Shown here one piece after another: positions 1 to 13,501 of a stretch of 64,000 nt of DNA. The translations under genes and the position numbers were made by a program. Below the pieces are notes generated by a model, which had not been told where the DNA came from, did no database searches, and saw only the letters and a program-made list of their open reading frames with translations. Position 1 is the stretch's first letter; the number at the start of each line of letters is the position of its first letter. The DNA is from Rhabdornis inornatus (lineage: Eukaryota; Chordata; Aves; Passeriformes; Rhabdornithidae): the NCBI GenBank assembly GCA_013397075.1, contig VWZS01005933.1, positions 124,001 through 188,000 on the forward strand, written 5' to 3'.

Positions 1-3000
1 CTGGTGGTTGGCTGAGTGTGAACTAAAGATAGGTTATTTTTAAGAGATCAGCTTTTCAAAATACTCTTTCAATATACTCTCAGCAAGCATATATTTTTGA
101 GCCTCAGGTGAATATTAGGTGCTTTGAAAAGTTACTTTTTTCTGTCCTTCAAGACTGTGAACCAAGGCGTTAGCTTGTTTTTTATTTTGGCCTTTTGATT
201 TGAAAGAAACTAAACTATTATAAGATGAAAGCTGTTGTCTGCTTGTTTGCCACATCACAGAAATGAGTGAATTTCTTACTTGGAGAGCAATGAATTTCTC
301 AGGATTTTCCTTAACCGTGGCAAGGATGAATAGTTGAGTTTGGCCTGTAGTTTCACACCTTAATGCAAACCAGGAGTGAAATCAGTGTAGGCTTGCAATT
401 TTTAGAGTGGTTTAAGTTTTTCTGTCAAAAATAGCAAATTTTCATATCTCCATCATCTTAATAAAGTAAAAATGTCTTCATTAAGCTAGTATGAATTTGG
501 GGCCAGCATTCTGGTTTGGGTTTCTCTGCCTTCTGTAACTCGCAGACATGTTTGAAGCACAAATCAAATGGATAAGAAAGTCTGAGCATGAACACAGACA
601 GGTTTTTATTAGAATGGAGAGCAGAGGTAAGGTTGCAGACCAATATGTTTCTGCACATCTAATTGAAGTTGAGCTGTGTTAAAACTTGAGTGTCTCTGTT
701 TTGTTTCAATGTACAGTCAGAACTTTAAAGTGATCCATCTGACACCACAGAAACAAGTAAATTAAGAAATAACACTGAATTAAACAAATTTCGTGCTGCT
801 TCCCACACAGCAACCCAAGCATATGACTTTGGCTGCAGTACAGATTTAACTGTAGATTAGATTTCAGTCTTTTTGTTTTCATTTAAATAAAAACATGCTT
901 TTAAAGCCACACTAATTTGTGCTTTGCGTTTAATTTTTGGATTTGGAGTTTCCATTGACATACTTTTTCAAGCTGTTGCCACAACCTTTGTGTAGCAAGA
1001 GTAGCTGAGCCTTTGCAGGGCTTTTGCGTGGTTTTTTTTTTTTTTTTTCTTTTCCCCTTCTTTTTTAAATTCTGCTGGCTGGATAAAACTAGGGAGCAGA
1101 AAGCTGGTAGTTCCTCTGCGCTTTTGGATAAATAGTCCTTCCTGTAGCAGAGTATTTAACCACTTGTAGTGGTGATGATTGGCGGTGCTCCTCTTGGCTG
1201 TTCCAACTCTTACGAAGTTATTATATTCGAAACAATGAAGGGAGAAGCTGGAGAGAATGACACTCTCTGAGGTTTCGGTGGCTCGGTCTGCCCTCCGGTG
1301 GTTATTTGGGTACACGCCTTGTGAAAACAGCATCCGAGGAAGCATCTGTGCTGTTGTCACTTGCCTACTTGAACATACCCTGTGCATTAGCTAGAGGCAG
1401 CTTTCAGGGACACTGCGAACTGGCAGAAATGTTTGTGTGAGTCACAGTGGGCTTAAATTTAGCTTCTGCTTTAAGGGTTTTGCTTAACCAGTCGGCATAA
1501 ATCATGTAGGCGTGTCGTGTCCTTTAAAGACAGAGTTCTTTTCCTGAGAAATTTAGAAGTTTAGCTTTTGTCAAGTGTCTTGAATATCAAAATCAAAAAC
1601 TTTCATAGCTTACATGCCTAAGTTTGCGTGTGTGATTTTTGTGAAATGGTTTCATTTCAAGCACTTGGAATCTGCTTAGGGTATTGCAATACTTGGCACT
1701 GATGTTTCCAAAGGACTGTTGCATTCTGTCAGTTCACTTTGAATTAAGAAGTTGAAACAGCTATTGGTATTCGATAATGACTATTTTTGCCAAGTAAACG
1801 CAGTGTAATTTTTCCTGAGATAAATGGAAAACTGATGTGACCTAACAACAACTTGATGTTCTGATTTTAGTTTTTTTTAATTGCCTTCTTCCTCTTCAGT
1901 GCTGCAGGCTGACTGGAAATGTGCAGATCCTATTGACCACGCATGAATATTTTCTCTTTTGACTATACTGCAGTTTTTTGTACTTTGCAGTTATTATGGA
2001 GAGGTTGATTGAAAGAGGTGTTGCTGTGTTTTTGTTACTTCAATTTCAATGCCCAACTTGTGGTGCTAGAGGGAGCTGTTCCCTGCCAGACGCCTCTGGA
2101 AAGACCGCTTAAGGAATGGGCAGCAGCTCACGATGGGACTTGTCGGAAACGTGCAGTGCATGGCAGCTGAGATGGTAGAATGTTTTCTTGCTGCCCTTCT
2201 TTTCTTTTTTTTCCTTTCTTTTTTTTTTTTTCCCAAATCGAAATAAACCCCCTCACCTTAGTTCTCTCTGTGACGAGGTATCTTTAGCCAGCAGCTATGA
2301 TGGAAGCACGAGTAAAGACTTCATTAATTGTGCTTTTTCCTCGCCTCTCCCTTTTATTAGAGTTCTTTAGATTTTTTTTATCCTTTTTTTTTTTTTTTTA
2401 AGTCAAGGACCTCCACCATCTGCAGTTCCTCATCTGGAGACCTATGGGATGTTGTATTTGGAAATATTTGACAAGTATGCTTGTATTTTGAAAGGGAATT
2501 ACTTTAAAAAAAAGAGTTCACTAAACATACCTTGTTGCTTGTGAAATCGGTCAGAATGACTTAAGGCTGGGCTGGATGAGGTTTTGTACTGCCTCATGTA
2601 GTGAAAGTAGACCCTGCCCATGGCAGGATTGTTGGAATTATGATCTTTGATGTCCCTTTTTAACCCAAACCCTTCTATGGTTCTATGAATCCCTTCCCTG
2701 ATTTAATGCATTCCCCCTGCACTAAGTCACTTCAGCTGCATTTCTCTCAGAACACAACCTGTGTTCGTCACTCCTTTGTTCATCTGTCGGGTTGGTCGCT
2801 AGGTTTGTGTCACCCATCAGTTTTGGAAACTACATGTCCATGGGTCTGCTCCTGGGTCTGTAAGCTAGCATCCTTGATGGTTCTTTATTCTTCTGTGAAT
2901 CCTTTCCAGCAGATAGTCTCTGCCATTCCAGAGAAACCTCCCTGCAAGATGGTGGCAGAAGGTTACTCTCCTTTTTTCTCTGCTTGTTGTTAGAGACTTG

Positions 3001-4842
3001 CTGGGAATGAGTTAAGGCAGCACTTTTCTGGCCAGACTCTTTTCTGTGTAAGATGCTGCTACAAGCATCCGATCCTCAGTGGTCCCCTCCCAACTTCCCA
3101 TGGCAGCTGTTGGGCTGTGCCGTGGAGCCCGGCACGTCTGGATGAGCAGCAGTAGTGCCACGGGGACTGCCTGGCTTGCATCTTACCCTGCCGCCAGCAC
3201 AGGGCTCCCGGGAGCCTCCGCTCACCTCTAGCCAGTCTGGCGAGTGAGCAGGTCACTGACTACAGCACACGTCTTTTCACACACTTTAATTTGTATGAAA
3301 AAAAAAGTAAAAAGACGAGCCACTACTGTATTTTCTCTTCAGAAGCTTCTACGTGCAGAGTCCTTCCATCCCAATACATGCATAATTACTTTTGTCTTTG
3401 TGCCCTTTTCTCTTCGAAGGAAAAAGGCCTCTAGGGAGCAAGGGAACAGAAGGGCCAAAATTGAAGTGAAATTGCAGCACTTTGGCTTGTGTGTTTCTTC
3501 TGCTTTTTCAAACTGAACATTTGCCTTTTCCACTGTGAGAAAAAGACGTTGTTTTTGTTACATAATGAGATACATCTATTTTGCCTTAGCCACTGAGTGT
3601 AACTCCTGGTATATTTTCTGATCTGTACCATGGTTTTAACAAGTACAGCATGTTTCTGCACTTAGTGTATTTAGCAGGGTTTTCTTTTTCTTTCTTAAAT
3701 TCAAGTTCTCTCTGTGATGTCAATTCTTTGTCTTTGTCCAAAGAACATTCTTTCATTGTGTCTGGAAACAAGTATTTCTGTAGTTTTTAGGCAATTTTAA
3801 ATTCACAAATATTTCAGTGATCAAACCTTTTATAAATTTATAGCTTTGATATATTCCATTACTTGAAAAACATCTCACAGTAAGTTACAAGAGTTGTGTT
3901 CGTGTTAGTTTATTCTCAACTTGGCCAGCCTCAGCTAGTGGTTGTGGACTGTTGCTCTGATTTTTAATGAATTATGGATCATATTTTGTCTCTCAACTAG
4001 CAAGTTCTAAAATAAGAAAAAGGATGATAAAACAGCATGAGATCCATGATACAAAGTTAAACCACTCTTAATAGATGTTGTTGGCTTCACGGAAGCTTTT
4101 TCTTAAATGCTGTAGTTATTTTAAGTATAACTAGAGCAAAGCCTCCAACCTGGCATTAGTGTTTCCACAGATGCATTTTAAGAGGTTTTAGTCTTGGATG
4201 TTGTTTTCATATCTTTTTTAGTGTTTTGTCAGCTGGATAGTGGAGGTCCACTATGGTTGAATGTAAAACTTCACCATATTTTAACTAGGATCATATTTGG
4301 TTTCTCTTGTTATCTCATGCCAATAATATTCTGTTCATGCCAGCCATTTTTTTTTCTCATTTAAGATTGTGGATTATCTTCTGTTTGAAGAGGATACAAT
4401 TTTAGAAATATCTCTGTTGTACAATGGGGTATTTTGTTCGACTGTGGTGTACTTTTTTTCTTTTCCCCTGAACATGAAAAGACTGTTTTCTTATGACCTT
4501 GCTTTACAAAGTAAATGAAAGTTTTGGGGATGTTGTCTCTGGAAAGCAGGACTGTGATAACTGCAAAATAGTTCACTGTAATTCTGGACTAGGCTTGTTT
4601 CCTAGACATAACGTAATGACAGCAAAAGCAGAAAGATTTCTGTATTTGACATGGACATGCTATCATTCTTCCTCATGTGAGGTTCCAGATTATAATCAAA
4701 GGTATTCCTGCAGTTTGCCTTTAACCTCCTGGAAAGTGGCCCTATTACCTCTGTGAAGAGAGCTTTGGATGCTTTTAAAACCAGTATTTTAACAGCTTGT
4801 ACCAAACTGAGAATACTAAAAATGTTTTCCTTATTTTTGTAG
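1..4842 (+). other. RAPGEF2 intron upstream of exon A (partial)
   Basis: No exon or RNA gene is recognised. The stretch holds one CR1 3' end (2563-2690), several T-runs (for example 1032-1048, and near 2221-2231 and 2385-2399) and a GC-richer patch near 3060-3250 of unknown nature. The intron runs off the left edge towards the long-form start exon. Confidence 0.8.
2563..2690 (+). mobile_element. CR1 LINE, truncated 3' end
   Basis: The text runs from GGCTGGGCTGGATGAGG through CCCTGCCCATGGCAGGATTG and TTGGAATTATGATCTTTGATG to AACCCAAACCCTTCTATGGTTCTATGAAT. This is the standard order of the avian CR1 3' UTR, ending in its short tandem repeat of the TTCTATGA type. The copy is 5'-truncated, as most CR1 copies are, and carries no coding sequence. 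The left edge is approximate. Confidence 0.88.
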
Positions 4843-4913
4843 GACTTGGAGATTGTGTATTCATATTTACATGGAATGGAAGCACTGTCTAATCTGAGAG
4901 AGCATCAGCTAAG
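4843..4913 (+). CDS. RAPGEF2: RAPGEF2 long-form coding exon A (partial CDS)
   Basis: This 71-nt internal exon begins in phase 0 after a pyrimidine-rich tract and TAG acceptor, and ends at AAG before GTATGA. It encodes DLEIVYSYLHGMEALSNLRE followed by HQL and two bases of an Arg codon. I recognise this as the N-terminal part of the long form of RAPGEF2, a Rap1/Rap2 exchange factor that acts at membranes and cell junctions. The paralogue RAPGEF6 has a closely similar segment, but the following exons fit RAPGEF2 better (for example the MCETVRYERHEANEVLYY stretch). The open frame continues past the donor to 5151, but that part is intron read-through. The exon holding the initiator Met must lie upstream of position 1, since no matching exon is seen in 1-4842. 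Confidence 0.95.
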
Positions 4914-7900
4914 GTATGATACTTTGTCATTAAAAACCATATATGTTAATGCACTAGCAAGGCAAAGGAGCAGTAATTTTGGTAACTCTTCTGTACCCTA
5001 CCTCAAACTGCCTATCACTGCATTCTTCTCTTCCCTTCTTTATTATCCTAACGCTTCCTCCTTGTGTGTCTGCATAGTGTATCTCTATTTGTTCCATCCT
5101 ATTCCTATCTATTATGGATGCATTTGTTCTCTTTTCAAATTTTTGGACTAGAAATAAATGCTTTACATACAGAGTACAGGCCCATATATTGATGAAATCA
5201 ATTATATACTCTAGTAATCATCAGAACAGTCTGTTTTTCAGCTTCTGTTTCAGTTTGTGCTTGCTTTTGTGTGGAAATTTTGGATGCATTATATACAACA
5301 CGTGCAAATAATACTTAGTAAAGGTATTTGATAAATATCATCCACACTTTTTATTAAAACGCTTCATGAAGCAAATGAATTCAAGTCAAGACTTTCCCAA
5401 TAGCTTCCTATTTCTTTTTTGTAAAGACTTGTGTTTGTTTGATTTTTAAGTAATTGTTTCAGTTGTCCTCCTACAAGCATCTTACAGCAGAGGTTTTTAA
5501 GGGTATTTGGGCATTAGTGGGAGACTGGCAGCTACAGGAGGCAAGCACATCTCCTCTATGCCCTGTGGGTAGAGAGGGTCAATTACTGCTGTTTTATATC
5601 CTGAGCTTTGACAACTTTTGCCATGTCTGAAGAGGCCGAAGTAACTTTGACTTGATTAATGACGGTTTAGGTTCTAATTTCTGGCCTCTTGCTTCGTCAT
5701 TCTGTGGGAGTCTGCATTCCCAAGCCAATATTCTGTAATTTGGAGAAAATAAAAGGCGGGGTTTTCTTTCTTCCAAAGTGCTCGAGATACATTTTGCAAT
5801 GTGAATGTTAATTTCAAAGAAGTGTCTGTAATTAATTTTGCTTTGGAAGGAGGTCATGGTTACATTCAGTTGAAATATTTTGTGTTATGTTGTTATATGC
5901 GATACTTTTAGCACGTGAAGTTTTGCATAGTTGGAGTTGAGCTGATGTTAACTTGTTTACAAAGATCAAAATGTGCACATATGGTTGTGTGGTATGTTGA
6001 TGTGTACTTCCTGGCTTCCTGTGCAGTATGAGGTTCTTGCTGAGGAATGTGTGGAACTCGTTCTCCCAGCATAGCAAATTCCTCGAAGAGAGCTTCTGTT
6101 TACAGTACCATACATGGAAAAGGCTGGGCTCCCAGCAGATGTTGGACTGAAAGCTTTTATAGTATCCTTTAGGATACAACTCTTCTTGTGGCAGTGGAAT
6201 GCCACAAAAACCTCTGAGATTCATTAAAACTGAATGTATTAAGTGTAGCCTCTAGTAGTGAATAACTTACCGTTTGCCTTGCTGGTGATCTCATCTGTAA
6301 TTTATTACATTTGTTGAGGAAGCGGATAAAGATCACAGTTGAGTGATTGAGCAAGAACTGGACACCAGTATTGATCAGAACTAATTCAATTTTTCAAATA
6401 TTTGAGGAAGCAATCTAGTTTGTACTACTTGGTCACTCTGATTTCTAACTGTTCACTGTAACACAAACATTGAAATGCTTGGTTACCTTCTGTTCAGAGG
6501 CATTTTCTCCTCTATTGCGGTCCTAATAATGGGACCAAAATGCTGTAAAACTCAGTGCCAGTGGTGAACTTGTGTGACTTTATGAAGAATGTGCTTCCTT
6601 CTATCTGAACTCAGAGGGGAACAAAACTTGCTTGTTAAAGTGATTCTGTTTCCTGTGACTTCTGCTCTTAGGTGGCACACTGCCCCACATCGTTCCAGAC
6701 CAATAGGGCACAGACTATCCTTGGATAGTATTTAAATTTTTAAATCTGATTCCTAGCAATGGTTTCTCTTCTGGTATCTTCTCATCAGTGACTTCATGTC
6801 TGTGCTCCCCTTCCCTCTCAAAACAGGATCAGAGAAGGAAGATGAAAACCCAGGAGGTAGAAGCAGACAGTAGCTTTTCAGTGTCTGTAAAAGATTTTGA
6901 CAAGACCCAACTTTATGGTGGAGAGAAGTATCTGAAAAAAGATGGTTCTGTGGTTCAAAGTTTTTTTGCTGTGCCAGGATGGAAGATGATTTTTCATTAG
7001 CTGAAATTGATATGCAATATATAATGCTTAATTTCATACAACAGAGATATTTTTCGGTGAGAAAAGTTCTCAGAAATGGTCCAAAGTGTAGATCTAAAAC
7101 AGCGGGGTGTGGGAAAGGCTGTAGTAGAAAAACTTAATTGTTAATTTTTATATATGTCTATCTGCAAACAGAATTAAGATGTCAATTTTCTATTAACAAT
7201 TTAAGAATTGCCATGATACCACTATAAGCCTGCCACTTAAACAAAAAAAGCATTATTTCTTAGTGGGCTGAAGTAACAAGTAAAATCCTGTGAGAGATGA
7301 GTGCTAAGGTGGCTTATGTAGCAGTTGGTTGACTATTGCAATGAATGATCTAGTAAATGGCAATTGATTGTTATGTCAAACCCAGACCAACTCTTACAGG
7401 CCTCAAATCAACTTTTTGGAGACTTTTTGCCTGAGCAGCAATTCTTGAGCACTTTTGTCTACTTACGATTGCTGGCTGCTGGTCACTGATATACCAAGAT
7501 TCTGATGATGGATTATGTGAGGAAAGAGAATTTATTTCCAGAATTTAAATATAGTTCTTTATTTGAATGTTCTCATGAGCCTCTTAGGTAAATCTGTCTG
7601 ACTGTAGAATAGCCTTGGGGTTTGCAGTCTGCTTCAGAGCTGTAAGACAGGCCAAGGGAGGCAGTGGGATTTTTTTTTTTGTCCCCACCCCCCAGTAATT
7701 CACAGGGCTGTTTCCTTGAGGCAATAGACAGAAATGGCATTGTGATTTTTTTCTACATCAAGTTAACATTGCATTTCCTAGTATGTGGTAAGTTCTATTA
7801 TAGTTGCTCTCTATTATGCTACATTTGTCAGGCAGACAGTGAATATGAAAGCACTTTAATCCTCCCCTCTAGACAGAGGATTTTCCTCCAGGAAATTCTC

Positions 7901-8419
7901 TCCACTTTGAGCCCTCTGGGATTTCAGCATTAAAATCTCATGGTAATTTTCAAGTTGCTGAATTCTAGCAAAATGAGAAGCATGCAACGTAATTTCTTGT
8001 TGTATCTATTGGGCCTGACTTGAAAAAGAGAGCAGTTTTTATATTGTATCTCTGATTAGTGTTGCACATAGTACATTTCCCACCATTTCTAAAATTCAAA
8101 ATTGTTTTTATAAAGCTCCTTGCTCTTATCACATCACTATGGAAAATGAGATCAATATAATTTTTACTTATTTTTATAGAATTTTTTTTATGGGAACAGC
8201 TTCATCTAGTGCCCTAGATAAAATTGATCTTGGATGAACTAATAAATGCTTAGATTTTGCAATTTTTTCTCTTGAATTGTGAATCAGCTTGGGTTTAAAT
8301 TAGTGGTTGGTTTCTGTAAGGACTGGAAATTATCTGTGGAAATGCTGAGTAACTTTAGAAAGTGAAGTCTTTGTGACACTGATAGGAATCGTAACTAAAA
8401 TTGACTTCTTCCCTTTCAG
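4914..8419 (+). other. RAPGEF2 intron between exons A and B
   Basis: About 3.5 kb of AT-rich sequence bounded by GTATGA and TTTCAG. I see no recognisable repeat, RNA gene or regulatory block in it. Confidence 0.85.
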
Positions 8420-8476
8420 ACTGATGTGTGAAACGGTTAGATACGAAAGGCATGAAGCAAATGAAGTGCTGTACTA
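8420..8476 (+). CDS. RAPGEF2: RAPGEF2 long-form coding exon B (partial CDS)
   Basis: A 57-nt internal exon lies between a CTTCCCTTTCAG acceptor and a consensus GTAAGT donor. Its first base completes the Arg codon split with exon A. It then encodes LMCETVRYERHEANEVLYY, with the last Tyr codon split (TA + C of the next exon). This is the helical lead-in to the degenerate cyclic-nucleotide-binding-like domain of long RAPGEF2. The exon is far too short to be called from an open frame alone; the call rests on both splice sites, the phase match on each side and the protein identity. Exon length is a multiple of three, so skipping would keep the frame. Confidence 0.95.
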
Positions 8477-11400
8477 GTAAGTATTTCTGCTTCCTCTTGT
8501 ATGATGTTCAAAGAATTAGTTCATACTAAAGTGAGTTGAGGACTGTTTAGTGCCAAAATTCCTTGCTTAGCGTGCACAGTCTAAGTATAAATGATCCACT
8601 TCATTTTCATCATCAAACACCAGAGAAATTTGCTGGTGCCAGGGAAAGAGCTAACAGTGGCTCTTGCTTGGTGGTGCATGTTGTATTAAATTTATATAAA
8701 ATTAATATATGGATGTGGGATGTCTTCTCATTAATGCCATTTAGTCTTACTTCAGTTTTGTGAAAGCAGTAGTAATCAGCTTTTTGTGCCCGTGGTGCCA
8801 AATTGACAAATCTAACATGGTTTATAATTAGCAGGGATGTGCTCTAGTGTCAACTCAGATTTACAGCAGAGATCTGAGAATTGTGATTGCTTCATTTATG
8901 GAAGCAATTTATTGAAACAAAATGTTTACAAGATTCTTACTTGCTGCCCCTGACCCAGACTCTAAATGCATGTTTTTCTAAGTTGTCTGGCATTATTTGA
9001 ACATTTAAGCATGCAAGGAATACACTTTTATACCTTCTTTTGTACATTTTTTCCTAAATGGAGCATCATGAGGAAGGTGTGATTGAGTAAACTCAAATGC
9101 TGGGCCTTGACAATTCAGCAAAGTTAAATTAAGGTCTAACAAAACTCACTAATGTTATGTATGGGAAATACACAAGGTCAAAATCTATAGGTGGATAGAT
9201 GAAATCTATAGGTAAATAGATAATTTTAATGAGACCAATATAATCTTTATTCATTTTGCACACTAATTTGCTAGATGTCATTGTGCTGGCAATTTGTCCT
9301 TTTCTAGGCAGTTGGTTTGTGTCTCTTATGTAACAGGGTTTTTGTTTAGACCCAGTTTTTTGGTCAATCTAAGCACTGACTTAAGTTTGAATTATATGCT
9401 GGATGAATCCGTACTGTTAGCTAACTCAGTGCTGGCAAAAATTACAGGAAATACGTGCCTGAGAAAATACAATTCACAAACAGGAGATTGTGAAGTCTGG
9501 GTTAACTGGAAGTGCATTTTGCATTTCTTTTGCACTGATTTCATTTGTCACTCCTTTCATGTGACTTCATGTTCACTTTGGTTGTTTGCCTGTCATTCCT
9601 ATTTAGTTGCTTCTTGACATTCTTTTCCCCATGATTTATTCAAAAGATTTAATGGGCAGTTTAGCAGTTTCTGGATATAGATGCTAATGAAAAATGTGCT
9701 TGTTCTAGCATTTCACATCTCTGATTTAATGTTCAATGGGCTAAACCTGAAAGTTAACAATTTTTTTTAATTAAAAAAAAAATGAAAAAGTCCATATTTT
9801 GAAACTAAAAATATACGTTCTGTTACTCTGAGCTGTAGCTTTACATTTTTTTAAACGAATAATTTGTGATCTACTTAGTAAGAAAATCCCATGAAACCTG
9901 CATTCTAATTTCAGTGTACTATTTTTAGGGTAATGAACTTGGAGGGATCTTTTTTTTATTTCATAAATTCAGCCTATGTGTTGAAGATGCACTCTTCTGA
10001 AAAATTGAATTTCAGTTTTGCTATGTACATGTTTGGAAAAACTCTTTGAGTACTACAGGAGAGAAGCAAAGTGATAGCCAGGCTGGGATTGATCCACTCA
10101 GTTCTGAGCTGTGGGAAATCAGCTTGGAACATTCAACCTGGTTACTTTTTAATGAACTTACCAGAGTTACCACTTGACTCTTACTTTCATCATGAAGACT
10201 AAGGTATTAAAAGAGTATTAGATTTTAACATTTTAGATTGTTTTTTAAGTTGCAACTTCTTCCCACTGCCCTGTGATGGTATATTTGCTTTGAAATCTGA
10301 AATTGGGTGCTATATCTATTAAAATAGCTGCAACTGTTGGAGCTGTTAATTGACCTGTTTGACCTCCCTGAGGCAAAACTTAATGTCTCAGTGCAGAAAA
10401 CCTAAATCTTTATCCCTAAATGCTAATGGGCAGGACTAATGCGGTTGCACTGTTTATTTGATCAAAAATTTTTCATTGTGAAAGCTGTCTATCTGCTTTG
10501 TCAGTGATATGTATAAAAAAGTAAGTTTCTATTGCATGTATGCAATGCTGAAAATAATTATGTACATTCCTTACAAGCACATATTTTATCCTACATTAAA
10601 AAGCAATAAAAAAGTTTTTAATTTTCATGGTAGTGCTATAGATTTTTTTTTTAATGAACAAAGGGATAAAATGGAGCACGTTGCTTAAAATTGGCTCATC
10701 TCATCTGCATTTACTTTGCTATCGGTGGGTGTACATGGTAGTGACAAATTCTCAAACCCTACGGCCATCTCACTGTTTAAATGGAAACTGGGTTATTAGA
10801 AGTGGCAGTTCAGCTTGGGTTATTCTTCATTTGCCAGTCATTCTACTGCTTTCATTTGATGAGGAGTTAATGTTAAAAGGGCTTAAAATCTGCAAAGCAA
10901 AACTTCAGAATTGAGGCTTACTCATGCATATTTGTTTTGGGTTTTTTTTAACTTGCTACCTTTATTCAAATCTAGTTATAAATCTCATTTAAGAAAAAAA
11001 AATTATTTTGGTCACTTAATATATATTTTATTGGTAGTCCAAAGAAAAAAATGTTCTGTTTTCATACCTGCATGATAGTAATTCTTGATGTCTCTAATGA
11101 GCTTCCAATTAGCATTTTCTTTGGAAAACAAAGTTCTAGCAGATTTGTAGAGGGCGTTTATGCCTCTGGACAGTTGAACAAAATTTTTCAGATAAAAATT
11201 GAATTTTGTGCTATGATGGCAGAGGAATCTTTGGCAATAAGTGCTTTGGATGTAAGCAAACAAGTATGTGTCTAACAAAACAAGCACCTCTTTTTCCTGC
11301 TCATTAGTCCATATGAGGGTTGTATGTGTTTTTCAGCCATGCCATTTGATATTTCTGTGTGTATGCATCAGTGGTGCTTGGTTTACTCTTTCTGTAAGGA

Positions 11401-12944
11401 AATCTTGTATGTTTTTAAGCTTCCCTTATTTTCTTCACTAAGAATATTGGATTGGCTGAAAATATCTTACGGTTTGCTGACCTGCAGTCCAAAGTCGTTC
11501 GATAATAAAACCTTATGTTTCTGAATTGCCAGGCTGTAGCACAACATAGTTTTGTGATTACATTCCCTGTAGTTTGAGCAATTTAATCAGGGACTAACTT
11601 TGTTACTGCTTGTATTATTTTTAAAAAATATGAAGGAAACCCTAGTCCAGGTTATTGTGAAGTGTGGGGTTTTTTTTTTTCAGAGATCCGTCAAAAGAAA
11701 TCCTGATAGGATATATGTTCCTACCTCCCACATGTCCCTACTGAGATTTCATTTTTGATTAAAGTTCTTAATAGTAACAGATTTTGCAGTCTGCAGGATT
11801 TTAGTAGTAGACTACTGGTTGTAATGGTAGTGATTCTTAAAAAAGGACAAGTGTTTGAAAAAGAGTAGTTATCTCTTGGACATCTTGAACTGAATTTTAG
11901 TGTTAATGTCTCTGGCTGGAAAAGGCTCTTGTCTGATGTCAAAATGTTTGTGTGCTTTTATGTAATTCAATTTGCAACCTTTAATAAAATTCAGCATGGA
12001 GAAAGAACAGTAGAAGTATATATAAACTGGAGATTGGAGAGAAAAAATGTTGTGTGTAAAACACAGTTATTACTACAGAGAATGTTCACAGCTGAAATGA
12101 GAAACAGCAAGCTGATTAGTTTCTAAGTTACTGACTGTGGTAGGCAGGTGTGAGACAAAAAGCTGAACAATTACATTGTCATGATTTTTCTCCTCATTCC
12201 CAATTTGTCATGCAGTCTGGAATGAAAAACATGTATTTGTATTAAGACTGTAGTGCTTGTATGGTGATGGAATTGGGAGGGAAGAGGGGATGAGAAGTGA
12301 AGAATGCTGTAAAAAAGATGAAGATATGTAATTTCAACTGATTATTTTTGAAATTTTCACTATTAGAACCAAATTCTCAGGTCTATTAGCAGTAATATCA
12401 TTATCCAGCCTTAGCCAAGTTTTGAGTTACATCACCATGGCAAATCACAAGACCCAAACACATTGGTGCTGGGCTAGTCAGGAAGCCTTCTTCAGGACTG
12501 GCTTGGCCCAGCCGTCAAATCCTGGAACAAAGGAAATCTGGAAACGGAATAAAGCAGCACAACTTCTTGGTAGCTACTCAAACATTGTTTTGTTATATGA
12601 AAATGTTAGTGTCTGTCATGAGGTAGAGCAGAATGTCTCAAAAATGCTGCAAGGCAGTAGTTGTGTGCAAGGACAGGTGAGAAATAGATCTGTGAGTAGT
12701 CTTTTTAAGAGTGGGAATCCAAGAGTCATGCTTTTAAGTCCTCTAATAAAAGCGACATTTCTTGCATTCATGGTTCTTTCATGTTAACATACTACTCTGA
12801 AAGACTCTCAGTAGGACAGAAGCAGTGCATGTAAACCAACAAAAATTTATGCCAAAGTTCCTGTATGTTTCTGCAAAGCCTGACTTGAAGTGTGACAAAA
12901 ATGAGCTAAAGCTGCCTTCTTTTAGCTATTCACACACACACACT

Positions 12945-13078
12945 CAGAGAATATTCTGAGTTGGAAGGGACTCATAAGGACTGTCATGTCTATCTCTTAA
13001 GTGAATGGCCCATACAAGGTTCAAAATCACAAACTTGGCATCATTAGCACTGCTCTAGCCAACTGAACTAATCTCAGA
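12945..13078 (-). mobile_element. tRNA-Ile-derived SINE with CR1-like tail (TguSINE1-type)
   Basis: Read on the minus strand, the right part gives TTAGTTCAGTTGGCTAGAGC, then a GTGCTAATGATGCC anticodon arm with AAT in the loop, a degenerate B-box region, and TATGGGCCATTCACTTAAGA. This follows a tRNA-Ile gene from its D-arm to its 3' end. The tail (CCTTATGAGTCCCTTCCAAC TCAGAATATTCT) resembles a CR1 3' end. Such tRNA-Ile/CR1 hybrids are known from passerine birds. A short CA repeat at 12931-12942 abuts the tail. The tRNA part is mutated and is not a functional tRNA gene. The exact family name needs a repeat-library match. Confidence 0.8.
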
Positions 13079-13265
13079 GTCTCATGATTTTTGAACAGCA
13101 CTGCTGAGACCACCTTACTGAAATTGTGTTAAGATGGTGTACTTTTATAGATGCAATGTATGTGGTCTATAGCTGTATATGTTTGTATCTTATAAAACTT
13201 AAGTCCTAAAAGACTGCAGAAGGGAATTGCTAGAGAATCTCCCAAGTAAGAATTGATAAGACGAA

Positions 13266-13501
13266 CTGGCCTCATGTTGTGCTGGGGAGGTTTAGACTGG
13301 ATATCAGAAAAGTTACAGAAGTGATTGTCAAGCATTGGCACAGTCTGCCCAGGGAAGTGGTTTAGTTACCATCCCCGGGGTTATTTAAAAGATGTAGACG
13401 TGCTTGGGGACATGGTTTTAGTAGTGAACATGGCAGTGGTGGGTTAATGGTTGGGCTTCATGATTGTAAAGATCTTTTCCAACTTAAGTGATTCTATGAT
13501 C
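13266..13501 (+). mobile_element. CR1 LINE, ORF2 end plus 3' UTR
   Basis: The stretch includes GGTTTAGACTGGATATCAGAAAA, CACAGTCTGCCCAGGGAAGTGG and CTTTTCCAACTTAAGTGATTCTATGAT. These correspond to the last part of CR1 ORF2 and its 3' end with the terminal TTCTATGAT unit. The copy is diverged, with stops in the former coding part. It lies about 190 bp from the SINE, in the opposite orientation. Confidence 0.88.

Noticed and set aside
742..750. ACACCACAG, which could encode the TPQ expected just before exon A
   Set aside because: No GT donor follows and the codons before it do not match the expected N-terminus, so the upstream long-form exon is not here.
968..1387. 139-codon minus-strand open frame, the longest in the window
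   Set aside because: It runs through a T-run that gives a poly-Lys stretch, has no domain, and lies in intronic sequence.
4846..5151. 101-codon plus-strand open frame
   Set aside because: Only the first part (to 4913) is real coding sequence, exon A of RAPGEF2. The rest is read-through past the GTATGA donor into the intron.
12945..13078. A tRNA-Ile gene on the minus strand
   Set aside because: The A-box and anticodon loop are visible, but the arms and B-box are mutated and a CR1-like tail is attached, so it is a SINE, not a tRNA gene.
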